Part shown: positions 1 to 7,840 of the stretch, piece after piece
Layout of the letters: each line of letters opens with the position of its first letter
Numbering within the stretch: the stretch's first letter is position 1
The notes under the pieces: model-generated
What the model was told of the DNA's origin: nothing
What the model saw: only the letters and a program-made list of their open reading frames with translations
The model's database searches: none
Made by a program: the position numbers and the translations under genes
NCBI GenBank assembly: GCA_902493585.1
Contig: CABUPZ010000076.1
Coordinates: forward strand, 1 to 11,353
Length of the DNA: 11,353 nt
Direction: 5' to 3'
From: an uncultured Fusicatenibacter sp.
Lineage (GTDB): Bacteria > Bacillota > Clostridia > Lachnospirales > Lachnospiraceae

Positions 1-1195
1 TTACTGGGAAGATTATCTGGAAAAAGAAAATCCCGGCGTGGCTGGACAGTGTCGCTATCTGAGAAAATATGCTCACGCGCCGCTGTATTCCAATACGCAG
101 ACGGAATATTTCGCCGTCGGTGAAGACTGGTTCGCAAAGTTTCTGGAGGAACTGAAAAAGGCGGAACATTATATTTTTATGGAATACTTTATCATCGGCG
201 AAGGCTATATGTGGGATTCGATACTGGATGTCCTGAAAGAGAAGGCGGCAAACGGCGTGGAGGTACGCCTGATCTACGATGATCTGGGCTGCGTCAATAC
301 ACTGCCGCCCCAGTATTACAAAACGCTGCAGTCTTATGGCATCCGCTGCGCGGCGTTCAATCAGTTCCGCCCGGTGCTGAACGTGGTGATGAACAACCGG
401 GATCACAGGAAGATCACGGTGATCGACGGCCATACCGCTTTCACCGGAGGGATCAACCTGGCGGATGAATACATCAATAAGAAAATGCGTTTCGGCCACT
501 GGAAAGATTCCGGTGTCTGGCTGCATGGGGATGCGGTATGGACGTTCACTGTGATGTTTCTGCAGATGTGGACGGTGATCACCGGCACTTCCTGTGACTT
601 TGAAAAGTACCGCCCCCATCTGCATCATATAGGACCGTTTACGGCGGACGGCCTGGTTCAGCCATACGGGGATTCCCCGATGGACAGTGAGACTGTGGGA
701 GAGAGTGTGTACCTGAACATCATCAATTATGCGAAACGGTATCTTTACATTTTTACGCCTTACCTGATCCCGGATAACGAGACGCTGACGGCGCTTTGTC
801 AGGCGGCAAAGAGGGGCGTGGACGTAAGGATCGTCACTCCGGAGATTCCGGATAAGAAAAGTGTATTTCTGGTGACACAGTCCTACTATGAGCCGCTTTT
901 GGAAGCAGGTGTTCGGATTTACCAGTATCTGCCTGGATTTATTCATTCCAAAAGCTTTGTCTGTGACGACGAGATGGCGACCTGTGGAACCTTTAACGTG
1001 GACTACCGTAGCCTGTATCTGCATTTTGAATGTGGTGTCTTTCTGTATAAAAACAGCTCCGTGATGCAGATCAAACAGGATGCGCTGAACACTTTTGAAG
1101 TATCGAAAGAGATAGATCTGGAGACGGTGCGGTCAAGAAACATCTTCGTCCGTATGTTTCAGTCGGTGCTCCGGCTGTTTGCGCCGATGCTGTAA
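1..1195 (+). CDS. cls: Cardiolipin synthase, phospholipase D superfamily (5' end missing)
   Basis: Cardiolipin synthase joins two phosphatidylglycerol molecules into cardiolipin plus glycerol at the cytoplasmic membrane. The reading frame is open from base 2, giving 397 visible residues. A GTG at 38 is only an internal Val; the frame continues upstream (YWEDYLEKENPG), so the true start and the usual N-terminal membrane helices lie outside the window. Bacterial Cls proteins are usually about 480-510 residues, so roughly 90-110 are missing. Two HKD catalytic motifs are visible: HRKITVIDG with H135, K137 and D142 of the visible chain, and HSKSFVCDD with H315, K317 and D322, followed by GTFN and YLHFECG as is typical of the second PLD domain. 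Both motifs are intact, so the enzyme should be active. Family assignment is firm; substrate preference is inferred from family. Confidence 0.93.
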   Translation, partial: YWEDYLEKENPGVAGQCRYLRKYAHAPLYSNTQTEYFAVGEDWFAKFLEELKKAEHYIFMEYFIIGEGYMWDSILDVLKEKAANGVEVRLIYDDLGCVNTLPPQYYKTLQSYGIRCAAFNQFRPVLNVVMNNRDHRKITVIDGHTAFTGGINLADEYINKKMRFGHWKDSGVWLHGDAVWTFTVMFLQMWTVITGTSCDFEKYRPHLHHIGPFTADGLVQPYGDSPMDSETVGESVYLNIINYAKRYLYIFTPYLIPDNETLTALCQAAKRGVDVRIVTPEIPDKKSVFLVTQSYYEPLLEAGVRIYQYLPGFIHSKSFVCDDEMATCGTFNVDYRSLYLHFECGVFLYKNSSVMQIKQDALNTFEVSKEIDLETVRSRNIFVRMFQSVLRLFAPML

Positions 1196-1206
1196 AGGGA
1201 TTCCAT

Positions 1207-1234
1207 ATAACCGGTCCGAAGATTGGACGGTTAT
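1207..1234 (+). other. Hairpin after cardiolipin synthase gene, possible weak terminator
   Basis: ATAACCGGTCC (1207-1217) can pair with GGACGGTTAT (1225-1234) around a 7-base loop, with one bulged base in the left arm. It lies 11 bases after the cls stop codon and before the next gene, where a terminator would be expected. Only a short, interrupted T-run (GGTTTCC) follows, so classic intrinsic termination is uncertain. The remaining intergenic bases to 1320 show no convincing -35/-10 pair. Confidence 0.4.
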
Positions 1235-1320
1235 GGTTTCCCGGCGCTGCGGACGAAAAAGGTATAAAAAGGCATGGATTCCTCATACATTACCATATAG
1301 ATCAAAGACGGGGTGTATGT

Positions 1321-2556
1321 ATGAAACGGTTTCTTTACGGAATCTGTGCCTTTTTTGTTTTGCTGACAGCGTTCTGCCCTGCCGTTCCTGTTCTGGCAGA
1401 GTCGGAGCAGAACCAGGAACAGGAAAGTCAGGAACAGGAGACTCAGGGACAGGAAGGCCAGAGCGGAAGCCTTGCGCTGTCTTCCCCATCCGCATTGCTG
1501 ATGGAAGCCAGCACCGGACAGGTAATTTATGAGCAGAATGCAGACGAGCAGAGAAGTCCCGCCAGTATCACAAAGATCATGACCTTGCTTCTGATCTTTG
1601 AGGAGCTGGAAAAAGGAAATCTGACTATGGAGGAAGAAGTCACGACCAGCGCTTACGCCAAGAGCATGGGAGGCTCCCAGGTATTTCTGGAAGAAGGTGA
1701 GAAGCAGACGGTGGAGACGATGATCAAATGCATCGTCGTGGCTTCCGGCAATGATGCGGCGGTTGCCATGGCAGAACATATCGCCGGGACGGAGAGTGAG
1801 TTTGTCGCGCGGATGAATGCGCGGGCGGCGGAACTTGGAATGGAAAATACGAAGTTTGAGGACTGCTGCGGACTTACGGATTCGGCGGGACATTACACGT
1901 CGGCAAGGGATGTGGCAATCGCGTCCAGAGAATTGATCCAGCGTTTTCCGAAAGTTCTGGAATATTCTTCCATCTGGATGGAGGATATCACACATGTGAC
2001 GGCCAAGGGGACGAAGCCGTTTACATTGACCAACACCAACAAACTGATCTCCAGCTATGACGGCTGTGTGGGACTGAAGACAGGGAGTACTTCTGTGGCA
2101 AAATACTGTGTTTCCGCGGTGGCTCAGAGAGACGGGATCACGTTGATCGCGGTGGTCATGGGAGCGCCGGATCACAAGGTACGATTTGCGGACGCTTCGG
2201 CGATGCTGAACTATGGATTCGGGAAATGTTCGCTGTATGTGGACGAAAACAAAGAGGAGCTTGCACCGGTTCCGGTGACTCAGGGAAAAGAAAAAGAAGT
2301 ACCTGTGGCTTTTGAAAACGAGTTCCATTACCTGGACTGCAGCGGTCAGAAGATTTCTGATGTGGAAAAATACATAGAGCTTCCGGAAGAAGTCCAGGCA
2401 CCGGTAAGGAAAGGCGAGACGGCGGGAAGAGCGGTCTATTCCCGGAACGGCGAGGAGATCGGAAGTACTGCGATCATCTATACAGCCGATGTGGAAACGG
2501 CGGATTTCCTGGATTATCTGGAGGAGGCGCTGCTGCGGCTGCTGCCGACGGCATGA
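1321..2556 (+). CDS. D-alanyl-D-alanine carboxypeptidase, peptidase S11 (PBP5/DacF type)
   Basis: This low-molecular-weight penicillin-binding protein removes the terminal D-Ala from peptidoglycan pentapeptides outside the membrane, limiting cross-linking. Of 411 residues, 1-26 form a signal peptide (MKRF, hydrophobic stretch, cleavage likely after VLA). A Q/E-rich linker follows (29-48). The S11 catalytic domain has all three motifs: SITK with nucleophile S82 and K85, SGN at 142-144, and KTG at 253-255. A C-terminal beta-rich PBP5_C-like domain spans about 300-385. The last residues (ETADFLDYLEEALLRLL) look like the amphipathic membrane anchor of this family. The ATG at 1321 has a weak GGGGTG ribosome site at 1310-1315; it is chosen because the signal peptide starts exactly there. 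Clostridial relatives are usually called DacF or DacB; I cannot decide which, so no symbol is given. Neighbours are RNase HI and ScpA/ScpB. Confidence 0.93.
   Translation: MKRFLYGICAFFVLLTAFCPAVPVLAESEQNQEQESQEQETQGQEGQSGSLALSSPSALLMEASTGQVIYEQNADEQRSPASITKIMTLLLIFEELEKGNLTMEEEVTTSAYAKSMGGSQVFLEEGEKQTVETMIKCIVVASGNDAAVAMAEHIAGTESEFVARMNARAAELGMENTKFEDCCGLTDSAGHYTSARDVAIASRELIQRFPKVLEYSSIWMEDITHVTAKGTKPFTLTNTNKLISSYDGCVGLKTGSTSVAKYCVSAVAQRDGITLIAVVMGAPDHKVRFADASAMLNYGFGKCSLYVDENKEELAPVPVTQGKEKEVPVAFENEFHYLDCSGQKISDVEKYIELPEEVQAPVRKGETAGRAVYSRNGEEIGSTAIIYTADVETADFLDYLEEALLRLLPTA
1414..1458 (+). repeat. Three tandem 15-bp units in the carboxypeptidase linker
   Basis: Three imperfect 15-base units, CAGGAACAGGAAAGT, CAGGAACAGGAGACT and CAGGGACAGGAAGGC, lie head to tail. 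They encode QEQES, QEQET and QGQEG, residues 32-46 of the carboxypeptidase just after the signal peptide. The units are in frame, so gain or loss of one would change linker length without breaking the protein. They probably form a flexible polar spacer between membrane or cleavage site and catalytic domain. Confidence 0.8.
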
Positions 2557-2637
2557 CAGAAAACAGCAAGGCATGGATGGGAAGAGGATATGACCAGATG
2601 CCCGAAACGGCAGTTTGGAAACGATAAGGAGAGGACA

Positions 2638-3336
2638 ATGGCGAAAAAAAAGTTTTATGCGGTACAGAACGGGAGAAATCCGGGTGTATATCTGACCTGG
2701 GACGAATGCAAAAAGCAGGTGGACGGTTTCTCCGGGGCTTCTTATAAAAGCTTTCCGACGAGAGAGGAAGCAGAGGATTACGTGAAAGGCGGAGCCGGAA
2801 GCAGAAAGACCCCAGAAGCGTCAGCGGAAACTTCAAAAGCAATGGAAGGGAAAACTCCGGCAGAAATGGCAGCGGAAATGTCTATGTCTGCGGAGAAAAC
2901 GTATGCGACTGAGCCTGAGCCGGAGGCGGTCGCCTATGTGGACGGAAGCTATTACCACGGAAGCGGCCGTTTCTCCTGTGGTGTCGTACTGTTCTGGAAC
3001 GGCCAGGAACTCCATTTCAAGGAGGCGTATTCCGATCCGGAACTGGCAGCAATGCGCAACGTGGCAGGGGAGATCAAGGGAGCGGAACTGGCGATGAAAT
3101 ACTGTCTGGAACACGGGATCGCCAGCCTGCAGATCTGTCATGACTACGAAGGGATTGCCAAGTGGTGTGAAGGACAGTGGGAGGCGAAAAAGGAAGGTAC
3201 CAGGGCTTACCGGGACTATTACCGCAGCGCGTCGGAAAAGGTGAGGATCACGTTCCGGAAGGTCAAAGGGCACTCCGGCGATGCCTGGAACGATCTTGCG
3301 GACCATCTGGCGAAGGAAGCGTTGGGGCTTGTCTGA
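2638..3336 (+). CDS. rnhA: Ribonuclease HI with N-terminal hybrid-binding domain
   Basis: RNase HI cuts the RNA strand of RNA-DNA hybrids in the cytoplasm, clearing R-loops and primers. The ATG at 2638 is chosen because AAGGAGAGG lies just upstream and the conserved domain starts at once; an upstream in-frame ATG at 2590 would add 16 unrelated residues. The 232-residue product has a Cauli_VI/RNase H1-type hybrid-binding domain at about 4-49 (KKFYAVQNGRNPGVYLTWDEC and SYKSFPTREEAEDYV), then an Ala/Glu/Ser-rich linker (about 52-96), then the RNase H fold. Catalytic acids are visible: D102 in AYVDGS, E145 in GEIKGAE, D169 in CHDYEG and D219 in WNDLAD; VKGHSG carries the conserved loop His at 212. 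All four acids are present, so activity is expected. It sits 81 bases after the carboxypeptidase gene without a clear terminator, so co-transcription is possible. Confidence 0.93.
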   Translation: MAKKKFYAVQNGRNPGVYLTWDECKKQVDGFSGASYKSFPTREEAEDYVKGGAGSRKTPEASAETSKAMEGKTPAEMAAEMSMSAEKTYATEPEPEAVAYVDGSYYHGSGRFSCGVVLFWNGQELHFKEAYSDPELAAMRNVAGEIKGAELAMKYCLEHGIASLQICHDYEGIAKWCEGQWEAKKEGTRAYRDYYRSASEKVRITFRKVKGHSGDAWNDLADHLAKEALGLV

Positions 3337-3357
3337 GATTTTGATTTGCAGTATAAT
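3329..3357 (+). promoter_or_regulatory. Candidate sigma-A promoter overlapping the end of rnhA
   Basis: TTGTCT (3329-3334) and a perfect TATAAT (3352-3357) are separated by 17 bases. The -35 matches the consensus at 4 of 6 positions and overlaps the rnhA stop. The expected transcription start is around 3364, which is the A of the ATG of the following metallophosphoesterase gene. This would give that gene and scpAB their own transcript, possibly without a leader. It is predicted from sequence only. Confidence 0.5.
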
Positions 3358-3363
3358 CAGAAC

Positions 3364-4167
3364 ATGAGGAAAATAAAGATTACAAAGTATCACTTGAAAA
3401 GTCCGAAATGTGGATGGAAGAAAAGAAATCTTCGGTTTGTGTTTATCAGCGATCTGCATAATGTGACTTACGGACCGGAGAACCGTGAGCTGCTGGAACT
3501 TGTGCGGCAGCAGAAGCCGGATGCGGTGCTGATCGGAGGAGACCAGATCGTGGCAAAGCCCGGCGAACCTTTGGAGCCGGGACTTTCGGCGGTCAAGATG
3601 CTGGCAGAGGAACATCCGCTCTACTATGCCTGCGGCAATCATGAATACCGTCTGAAGCTGTATCCGGAGGTGTATGGGGACGCCTATGAAAGATTCCGGG
3701 AAATCCTTGCCGGAACGAAGGCGGTGTACCTGGAAAATGAGACGGCAGCTTTCTGGAAAAATGGCCTCCAGGTACTGATCTATGGATTTGAGATGAAGCG
3801 GGAATATTATGAAAGATTCTGCCGCCGTCAGCTTCCTGTGACGGAACTGACCGATGTGTTCGGTACGCCGCCGAAGGAAGCATTTTCCATCCTGATGGCA
3901 CATCATCCCTGGTATACCCAGGCCTATGACTGCTTCGGCGCGGATGTGACGTTATCCGGTCATTATCACGGCGGTGTGGTCGGCTTCGGAAAAAGAGGGC
4001 TGGTCAGCCCGGATTTTCGTCTGTTCCCGAAAAACTGCCATGGCTGCTGTGAAAAAGACGGACATTACCGCATCGTCAGCGCGGGATGCGGGGAGCATAC
4101 GATTCCGGTACGGCTCCATAACCCGAGAGAACTGGTGGTTCTGGAGATCGATGGTTCCGGAGATTGA
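3364..4167 (+). CDS. Metallophosphoesterase, calcineurin-like, soluble
   Basis: This is a two-metal phosphoesterase of the calcineurin-like superfamily, related to YkuE/YaeI-type proteins; the substrate is unknown. From the ATG at 3364 it has 267 residues. The metal-binding motifs come in the usual order: ISDLHN (D30, H32), GGDQI (D60), CGNHE (N92, H93), MAHHPW (H180/H181) and SGHYHGG (H200, H202). There is no signal peptide or membrane helix, so it is probably cytoplasmic, unlike the paralogue at 8435. The start is uncertain: a TTG at 3346 is in frame, but neither start has a recognisable Shine-Dalgarno. ATG is preferred because family members begin a few residues before the first beta strand. 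It lies between rnhA and scpA. A second scpA-frame start (TTG 4164) would overlap its stop. Confidence 0.9.
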   Translation: MRKIKITKYHLKSPKCGWKKRNLRFVFISDLHNVTYGPENRELLELVRQQKPDAVLIGGDQIVAKPGEPLEPGLSAVKMLAEEHPLYYACGNHEYRLKLYPEVYGDAYERFREILAGTKAVYLENETAAFWKNGLQVLIYGFEMKREYYERFCRRQLPVTELTDVFGTPPKEAFSILMAHHPWYTQAYDCFGADVTLSGHYHGGVVGFGKRGLVSPDFRLFPKNCHGCCEKDGHYRIVSAGCGEHTIPVRLHNPRELVVLEIDGSGD

Positions 4168-4196
4168 AAGTAAAAAACGTGGAAGAGAGGACCTGC

Positions 4197-5000
4197 ATGG
4201 GAATTCCTGTTAAACTTCCGGTGTTTGAAGGTCCGCTGGATCTTCTGCTGCACCTGATCGAAAAAAACAAAATAGATATTTACGACATTCCGATCGTGGA
4301 GATCACAGAACAGTATCTGGACTATATCCGCCAGATGGAGCAGGAAGATCTGGACGTGATGAGTGAGTTCATGGTCATGGCGGCGACACTGCTGGATATC
4401 AAGTGCCGGATGCTGCTGCCCCGGGAGGTCAACGAAGAAGGGGAGGAAGAAGACCCGAGAGAAGAACTGGTACGCCAGCTTCTGGAATATAAGATGTACA
4501 AGTATATGTCCTACGAACTGAGGGACCGAATGAATGAGGCGGCGCGCTCTGTCTACAAAAAGCCGACGCTGCCAAAGGAGGTGCTGGAGTACCGGGAACC
4601 GGTGAATACCAGCGGACTGCTTTCCCAGGTGACTCTGGAACGGCTGAACGCGGTATATCAGACGATCCTGCGCAGACAGGAAAACAAGATCGACCCGATC
4701 CGAAGCAAATTCGGCAAGATCGAGAAGGAAGAGATCAGTCTTCCAGACAAGATGACGTACGTGGAGCGCTATGCGATCGCCCACAGGAAATTCAGTTTCC
4801 GGGCGCTCCTGGAGAAACAGCCGGGAAAAATCCAGATCATTGTTACGTTCCTGGCAATTCTGGAGTTGATGAAGACGGGAAAGATCCGCATTGCCCAGGA
4901 GGAGGCGTTCGGGGAGATCCTGATCGAATCCCTGGAAGCAGAGGGAACCGTGGTGGTTCCCTATACGGAAAACGAAGACGGTGAGGATGAGTTGGAATAA
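4197..5000 (+). CDS. scpA: Segregation and condensation protein A
   Basis: ScpA is the kleisin that bridges the SMC ATPase heads and, with ScpB, forms bacterial condensin for chromosome compaction and segregation. The 267-residue product has the hallmark N-terminus (KLPVFEGPLDLLLHLI, about 6-21; NKIDIYDIPI, 24-33) that contacts the SMC neck. An acidic middle region (EEGEEEDPREE, about 80-90) follows, and a C-terminal winged-helix region (about 190-255) contacts the SMC cap. The ATG at 4197 is preferred for its GAGAGG ribosome site about 7 bases upstream. An in-frame TTG at 4164, overlapping the previous stop, would add 11 residues not typical of ScpA. The stop codon overlaps the scpB start (TAATG), implying translational coupling and equal supply of the two partners. 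Length is normal for the family. Confidence 0.96.
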   Translation: MGIPVKLPVFEGPLDLLLHLIEKNKIDIYDIPIVEITEQYLDYIRQMEQEDLDVMSEFMVMAATLLDIKCRMLLPREVNEEGEEEDPREELVRQLLEYKMYKYMSYELRDRMNEAARSVYKKPTLPKEVLEYREPVNTSGLLSQVTLERLNAVYQTILRRQENKIDPIRSKFGKIEKEEISLPDKMTYVERYAIAHRKFSFRALLEKQPGKIQIIVTFLAILELMKTGKIRIAQEEAFGEILIESLEAEGTVVVPYTENEDGEDELE

Positions 5001-5623
5001 TGGAAGAGAACAGGAATCAGAAAACGGACAGTTACGGAGAGGTTCACCGCCCGGACACGGTGGAGCACACGAAGGCGGCGATTGAAGCGGTGCTGTTTGC
5101 CATGGGGGATTCCCTGGAACTGTCCAAGATTGCAAAGGCCATTGGCCACGACACGGAGACGACCCGCAAAGTCCTTCAGAACATGATGGACGATTATCAG
5201 AAGGAAGACCGGGGAATCCGGATCATTGAACTGGAAAACGCTTATCAATTGTGCACAAAACAGGAATACTATGAATATCTGGTCAATATCGCGCTGCAGC
5301 CGAAAAAAGCGGTGCTCAGTGATGTCATGATGGAGACGCTTTCGATCATCGCCTACAAGCAGCCGGTGACCAAGATTGAGATCGAGAAGATCCGCGGAGT
5401 CAAAAGTGACCACGCGATCAACAAACTGATCGAATATAATCTGGTGCAGGAAGTAGGACGCCTGGATGCACCCGGACGTCCGATTCTGCTGGGAACAACG
5501 GAAGAGTTTCTGAGAAATTTCGGCGTGGATTCCACGGAAAACCTTCCGACGATCAATCCGGTCAAACTGGAGGATTTCAAGGCGGAAGCCGAGGAAGAGA
5601 TCCAGATACGGCTGGATATCTAA
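5000..5623 (+). CDS. scpB: Segregation and condensation protein B
   Basis: ScpB forms a dimer of tandem winged-helix domains that binds the middle of ScpA in the SMC-ScpAB condensin complex. The 207-residue product shows a charged N-terminal tail (about 1-20), then the first winged helix beginning EHTKAAIEAVLFAMGDSLEL, and the second domain with MMETLSIIAYKQPVTKIEIE and the strongly conserved LVQEVGRLDAPGRPILLGTT, ending in a TEEFLRNFG element. All expected blocks are present and the length is normal. The start ATG overlaps the scpA stop by one base, with the purine-rich GAGGATGAG near the scpA end serving as ribosome site. The stop is 22 bases before the next gene, which has its own strong ribosome site, so all three may be co-transcribed. 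Confidence 0.96.
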   Translation: MEENRNQKTDSYGEVHRPDTVEHTKAAIEAVLFAMGDSLELSKIAKAIGHDTETTRKVLQNMMDDYQKEDRGIRIIELENAYQLCTKQEYYEYLVNIALQPKKAVLSDVMMETLSIIAYKQPVTKIEIEKIRGVKSDHAINKLIEYNLVQEVGRLDAPGRPILLGTTEEFLRNFGVDSTENLPTINPVKLEDFKAEAEEEIQIRLDI

Positions 5624-5645
5624 AAAGACAAAGGAGGCGGTACGT

Positions 5646-6434
5646 ATGCCCACAACTTATGCACATGACCGGTTCGGCAGGGAGGTCTGGAAAAAGCTGC
5701 CGAAAGATCTGAAGAATACGATCCGAGAGCATAAAAAACTGTATTTGATCGGACTGCACGGTCCGGATATCTTCTTTTATTACCATCCATTGTCCAGGAA
5801 CCCGATCTCCCAGTACGGGTCTCTGCTCCATGAGAGGACGGCTGCGGAATTCTTCCAGGAACGGATTTCCATGTTTCAGGAAAATCCGGATGACGCGCTG
5901 CGGGTTTATCTGCTGGGGTTTGCCTGCCATTTTCTGCTGGATTCCACCTGCCATCCGTACATCAATGCCTTTGAGGATCAGACAGGAATCTCCCATGCGG
6001 AGATTGAGACCCATCTGGACAGAGAACTGATGGAGAGGGACGGCAAAGATCCGTTCCGCTATGAGCCTGCGGCATCGATATGCCCCAATACAGAGGGAAA
6101 CAAGGTGATCCAGAGATGTTTTCCGCGGCTTTCCCAGGCGGAGATCCTGGAATGTCTGAAAGGAATGAAATTCTACACGCATCTGCCGATCTGCCGGAAC
6201 GGCATCAAGCGGACAGTGCTTCTGGGGGCGTTGAAACTGAGCGGACATTATGATTCCATGGAAGGCCAGATCATGAGGAAGAAACCGAATCCCAAATGCG
6301 AGACGGCCACAAGAAATCTCCTGAACCTGTACCGGAAAGCTCTGGATGAAGCGCCGGGAGAGCTGGAGGGACTCAATGAGGCGATCCTGAACGGGGCGCC
6401 GTTATCCGGGCGTTTCAACCGGAATTTTGAATAA
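5646..6434 (+). CDS. Zinc-dependent phospholipase C family protein, no signal peptide
   Basis: The 262-residue protein matches the zinc-dependent phospholipase C/S1-P1-like fold, the family that includes clostridial alpha-toxin. Likely metal ligands are spread as expected: YAHDRFG near the N-terminus (H7), GLHGPDIFFYYHP (H38, D41), the signature ACHFLLDSTCHPY (H95, D99, H103), and SHAEIETHLDREL (H117, H123). Secreted toxins have a signal peptide and a mature N-terminus starting with Trp; this protein starts MPTTYAHDRFG and has neither, so it is probably intracellular and not a toxin. Substrate and role are unknown, and true phospholipase activity is not shown by the sequence. GGAGGCGG lies just before the ATG. 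It follows scpB by 22 bases and may share its transcript. Whether the family's usual tryptophan zinc ligand is replaced by another residue cannot be decided here. Confidence 0.82.
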   Translation: MPTTYAHDRFGREVWKKLPKDLKNTIREHKKLYLIGLHGPDIFFYYHPLSRNPISQYGSLLHERTAAEFFQERISMFQENPDDALRVYLLGFACHFLLDSTCHPYINAFEDQTGISHAEIETHLDRELMERDGKDPFRYEPAASICPNTEGNKVIQRCFPRLSQAEILECLKGMKFYTHLPICRNGIKRTVLLGALKLSGHYDSMEGQIMRKKPNPKCETATRNLLNLYRKALDEAPGELEGLNEAILNGAPLSGRFNRNFE

Positions 6435-6526
6435 CATGCAGCAGTCAACCGGATGAACTGCACAACGGTCCCGTCCGCTGAACTGGTAAAAAACCGTAAA
6501 TACGAAGAGAAAAAGGAGAAATACCT

Positions 6527-7759
6527 ATGGCTGGAAAAATGACACGCCTGGAAAAACAGTGGATTCTGTATGATGTAGGCAATTCTGCGTTCACAATGCT
6601 CTGTACGACGATCATTCCCATTTACTTTAAAAACATTGCGACTGCGGACAATCTTTCCAACAGCGATTCCACCGCGTTTCTGAGCTTCACCCTGTCTCTG
6701 TCCACGATCTTGGTGGCAATCCTGGGACCGATCCTCGGAACGATGGCGGACACAAAAAATTATAAGAAGCCGCTGTTTGTCAGCACCTTCCTGGTGGGAG
6801 TGATCGGCTGCATGGCGATGGCGTTTGCCAGCAAATGGCTGGCGTTTCTGGCGGTGTTCTGTATTGCCAAGACCGGTTATCAGCTGAGTCTGATTTTTTA
6901 CGATTCGATGCTGACGGATGTCACGACAGAGGACCGGATGGATGAGATTTCCTCTCAGGGATATGCCTGGGGGTATATCGGAAGCTGCGTTCCGTTTCTT
7001 GCATCCCTGGTGCTGATCCTCGGTTCCGACGCCATCGGCATCAGCGGTGGTATGGCGATGACCCTGGCGCTGTTCCTCAACGTGATCTGGTGGGCAGGCG
7101 TGACGATCCCGCTGATCCGCAATTACCGTCAGATCCATTACGTGGAAAAGGTAAACCATCCGGTGAAGGAGAGTTTCCGCAGAATCGCTGATGTGGTGAA
7201 AGGACTGAAACATCAGCGAAAGATCCTGTATTTCCTCCTTGGATTTTTCTTCTACATTGACGGTGTGTATACGATTATCGATATGGCGACCACCTACGGA
7301 AAGGATGTGGGGATTTCCGATACGGATCTGGTATTGGCGCTGCTGATGACACAGGTGGTCGCATTCCCGTGTTCCATTGCCTTTGGAAAGATTTCCAAAC
7401 GGTTCAAAAATGGCAGTCTGATCCAGGTGAGCATTCTCGCATATTTTCTGATCGCGGTCTTCGCGCTGCAGCTGGACAAGGCGTGGGAGTTCTGGTTTCT
7501 GGCAGTCTGCGTCGCAGTTTTTCAGGGAGCGATCCAGGCGCTGTCACGTTCGTATTTCGCAAAGATCATTCCGAAGGAGAAGTCCAGCGAGTATTTTGGA
7601 TTCTATGATATTTTCGGAAAAGGTGCGGCTTTTATCGGAACGACGGTGATGGGAATCTCCACGATGGTCAGCGGAAGTTCCAGGTATGGGGTGGCGATTC
7701 TGTCGCTGATGTTTCTGGTGGGATTTTTCTTTTTCCGGAAGGCGGAGAAAGAAGAATAA
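6527..7759 (+). CDS. MFS transporter, UMF1 (Atg22-like) family
   Basis: This is a polytopic membrane protein of 410 residues with about 12 hydrophobic segments. The N-terminal element LYDVGNSAF (14-22) followed by TIIPIYF (28-34) is characteristic of the UMF1 branch of the major facilitator superfamily, which also contains the yeast vacuolar amino-acid effluxer Atg22. Other typical features are PILGTMADTKNYKKP in the loop after the second helix and FFYIDGVYTIIDMATTYG in the seventh-helix region. The C-terminus is charged (RKAEKEE) and cytoplasmic. The substrate of bacterial UMF1 proteins is generally unknown; amino-acid or small-metabolite export is only an analogy. The ATG has a clear AAAAAGGAG ribosome site 7-8 bases upstream. 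The 92-base gap before it holds no convincing terminator, so read-through from the preceding genes cannot be excluded. Confidence 0.9.
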   Translation: MAGKMTRLEKQWILYDVGNSAFTMLCTTIIPIYFKNIATADNLSNSDSTAFLSFTLSLSTILVAILGPILGTMADTKNYKKPLFVSTFLVGVIGCMAMAFASKWLAFLAVFCIAKTGYQLSLIFYDSMLTDVTTEDRMDEISSQGYAWGYIGSCVPFLASLVLILGSDAIGISGGMAMTLALFLNVIWWAGVTIPLIRNYRQIHYVEKVNHPVKESFRRIADVVKGLKHQRKILYFLLGFFFYIDGVYTIIDMATTYGKDVGISDTDLVLALLMTQVVAFPCSIAFGKISKRFKNGSLIQVSILAYFLIAVFALQLDKAWEFWFLAVCVAVFQGAIQALSRSYFAKIIPKEKSSEYFGFYDIFGKGAAFIGTTVMGISTMVSGSSRYGVAILSLMFLVGFFFFRKAEKEE

Positions 7760-7771
7760 GATCGGAAGATG

Positions 7772-7788
7772 CTGTTCGGACGGAACAG
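7772..7788 (+). other. Short perfect hairpin between transporter and Uma2 genes
   Basis: CTGTTC (7772-7777) and GAACAG (7783-7788) form a perfect 6-bp stem with a 5-base loop, 13 bases after the transporter stop. The following bases (TTAAGGAAAAG) are not T-rich, so it is not a standard intrinsic terminator. It could stabilise the 3' end or be incidental. Confidence 0.3.
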
Positions 7789-7840
7789 TTAAGGAAAAGT
7801 TACCATTTCTGATCAAAATTGCAGGAAAGGGTGTGTTCGC

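Noticed and set aside
1231..2574. Long open frame on the minus strand opposite the carboxypeptidase gene
   Set aside because: It mirrors a gene with a signal peptide and all catalytic motifs. Its translation is rich in Arg, His, Cys and Phe runs without any recognisable domain, and it has no ribosome site.
3346..3348. TTG as the start of the soluble metallophosphoesterase
   Set aside because: It lacks a ribosome site and would place the start codon upstream of the perfect TATAAT. The ATG at 3364 fits the family N-terminus better, though this is not settled.
2833..3906. Long open frame on the minus strand opposite rnhA and the metallophosphoesterase gene
   Set aside because: It crosses two well-supported + strand genes, and its composition is that of a reverse-strand shadow without a domain or start signal.
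4065..5135. Long open frame on the minus strand opposite scpA
   Set aside because: It is an antisense shadow of scpA/scpB, whose conserved motifs are certain.
6441..6461. GCAGT/ACTGC inverted repeat after the phospholipase-family gene
   Set aside because: It has only 5 bp with an 11-base loop and no T-tract, so it is not supported as a terminator.
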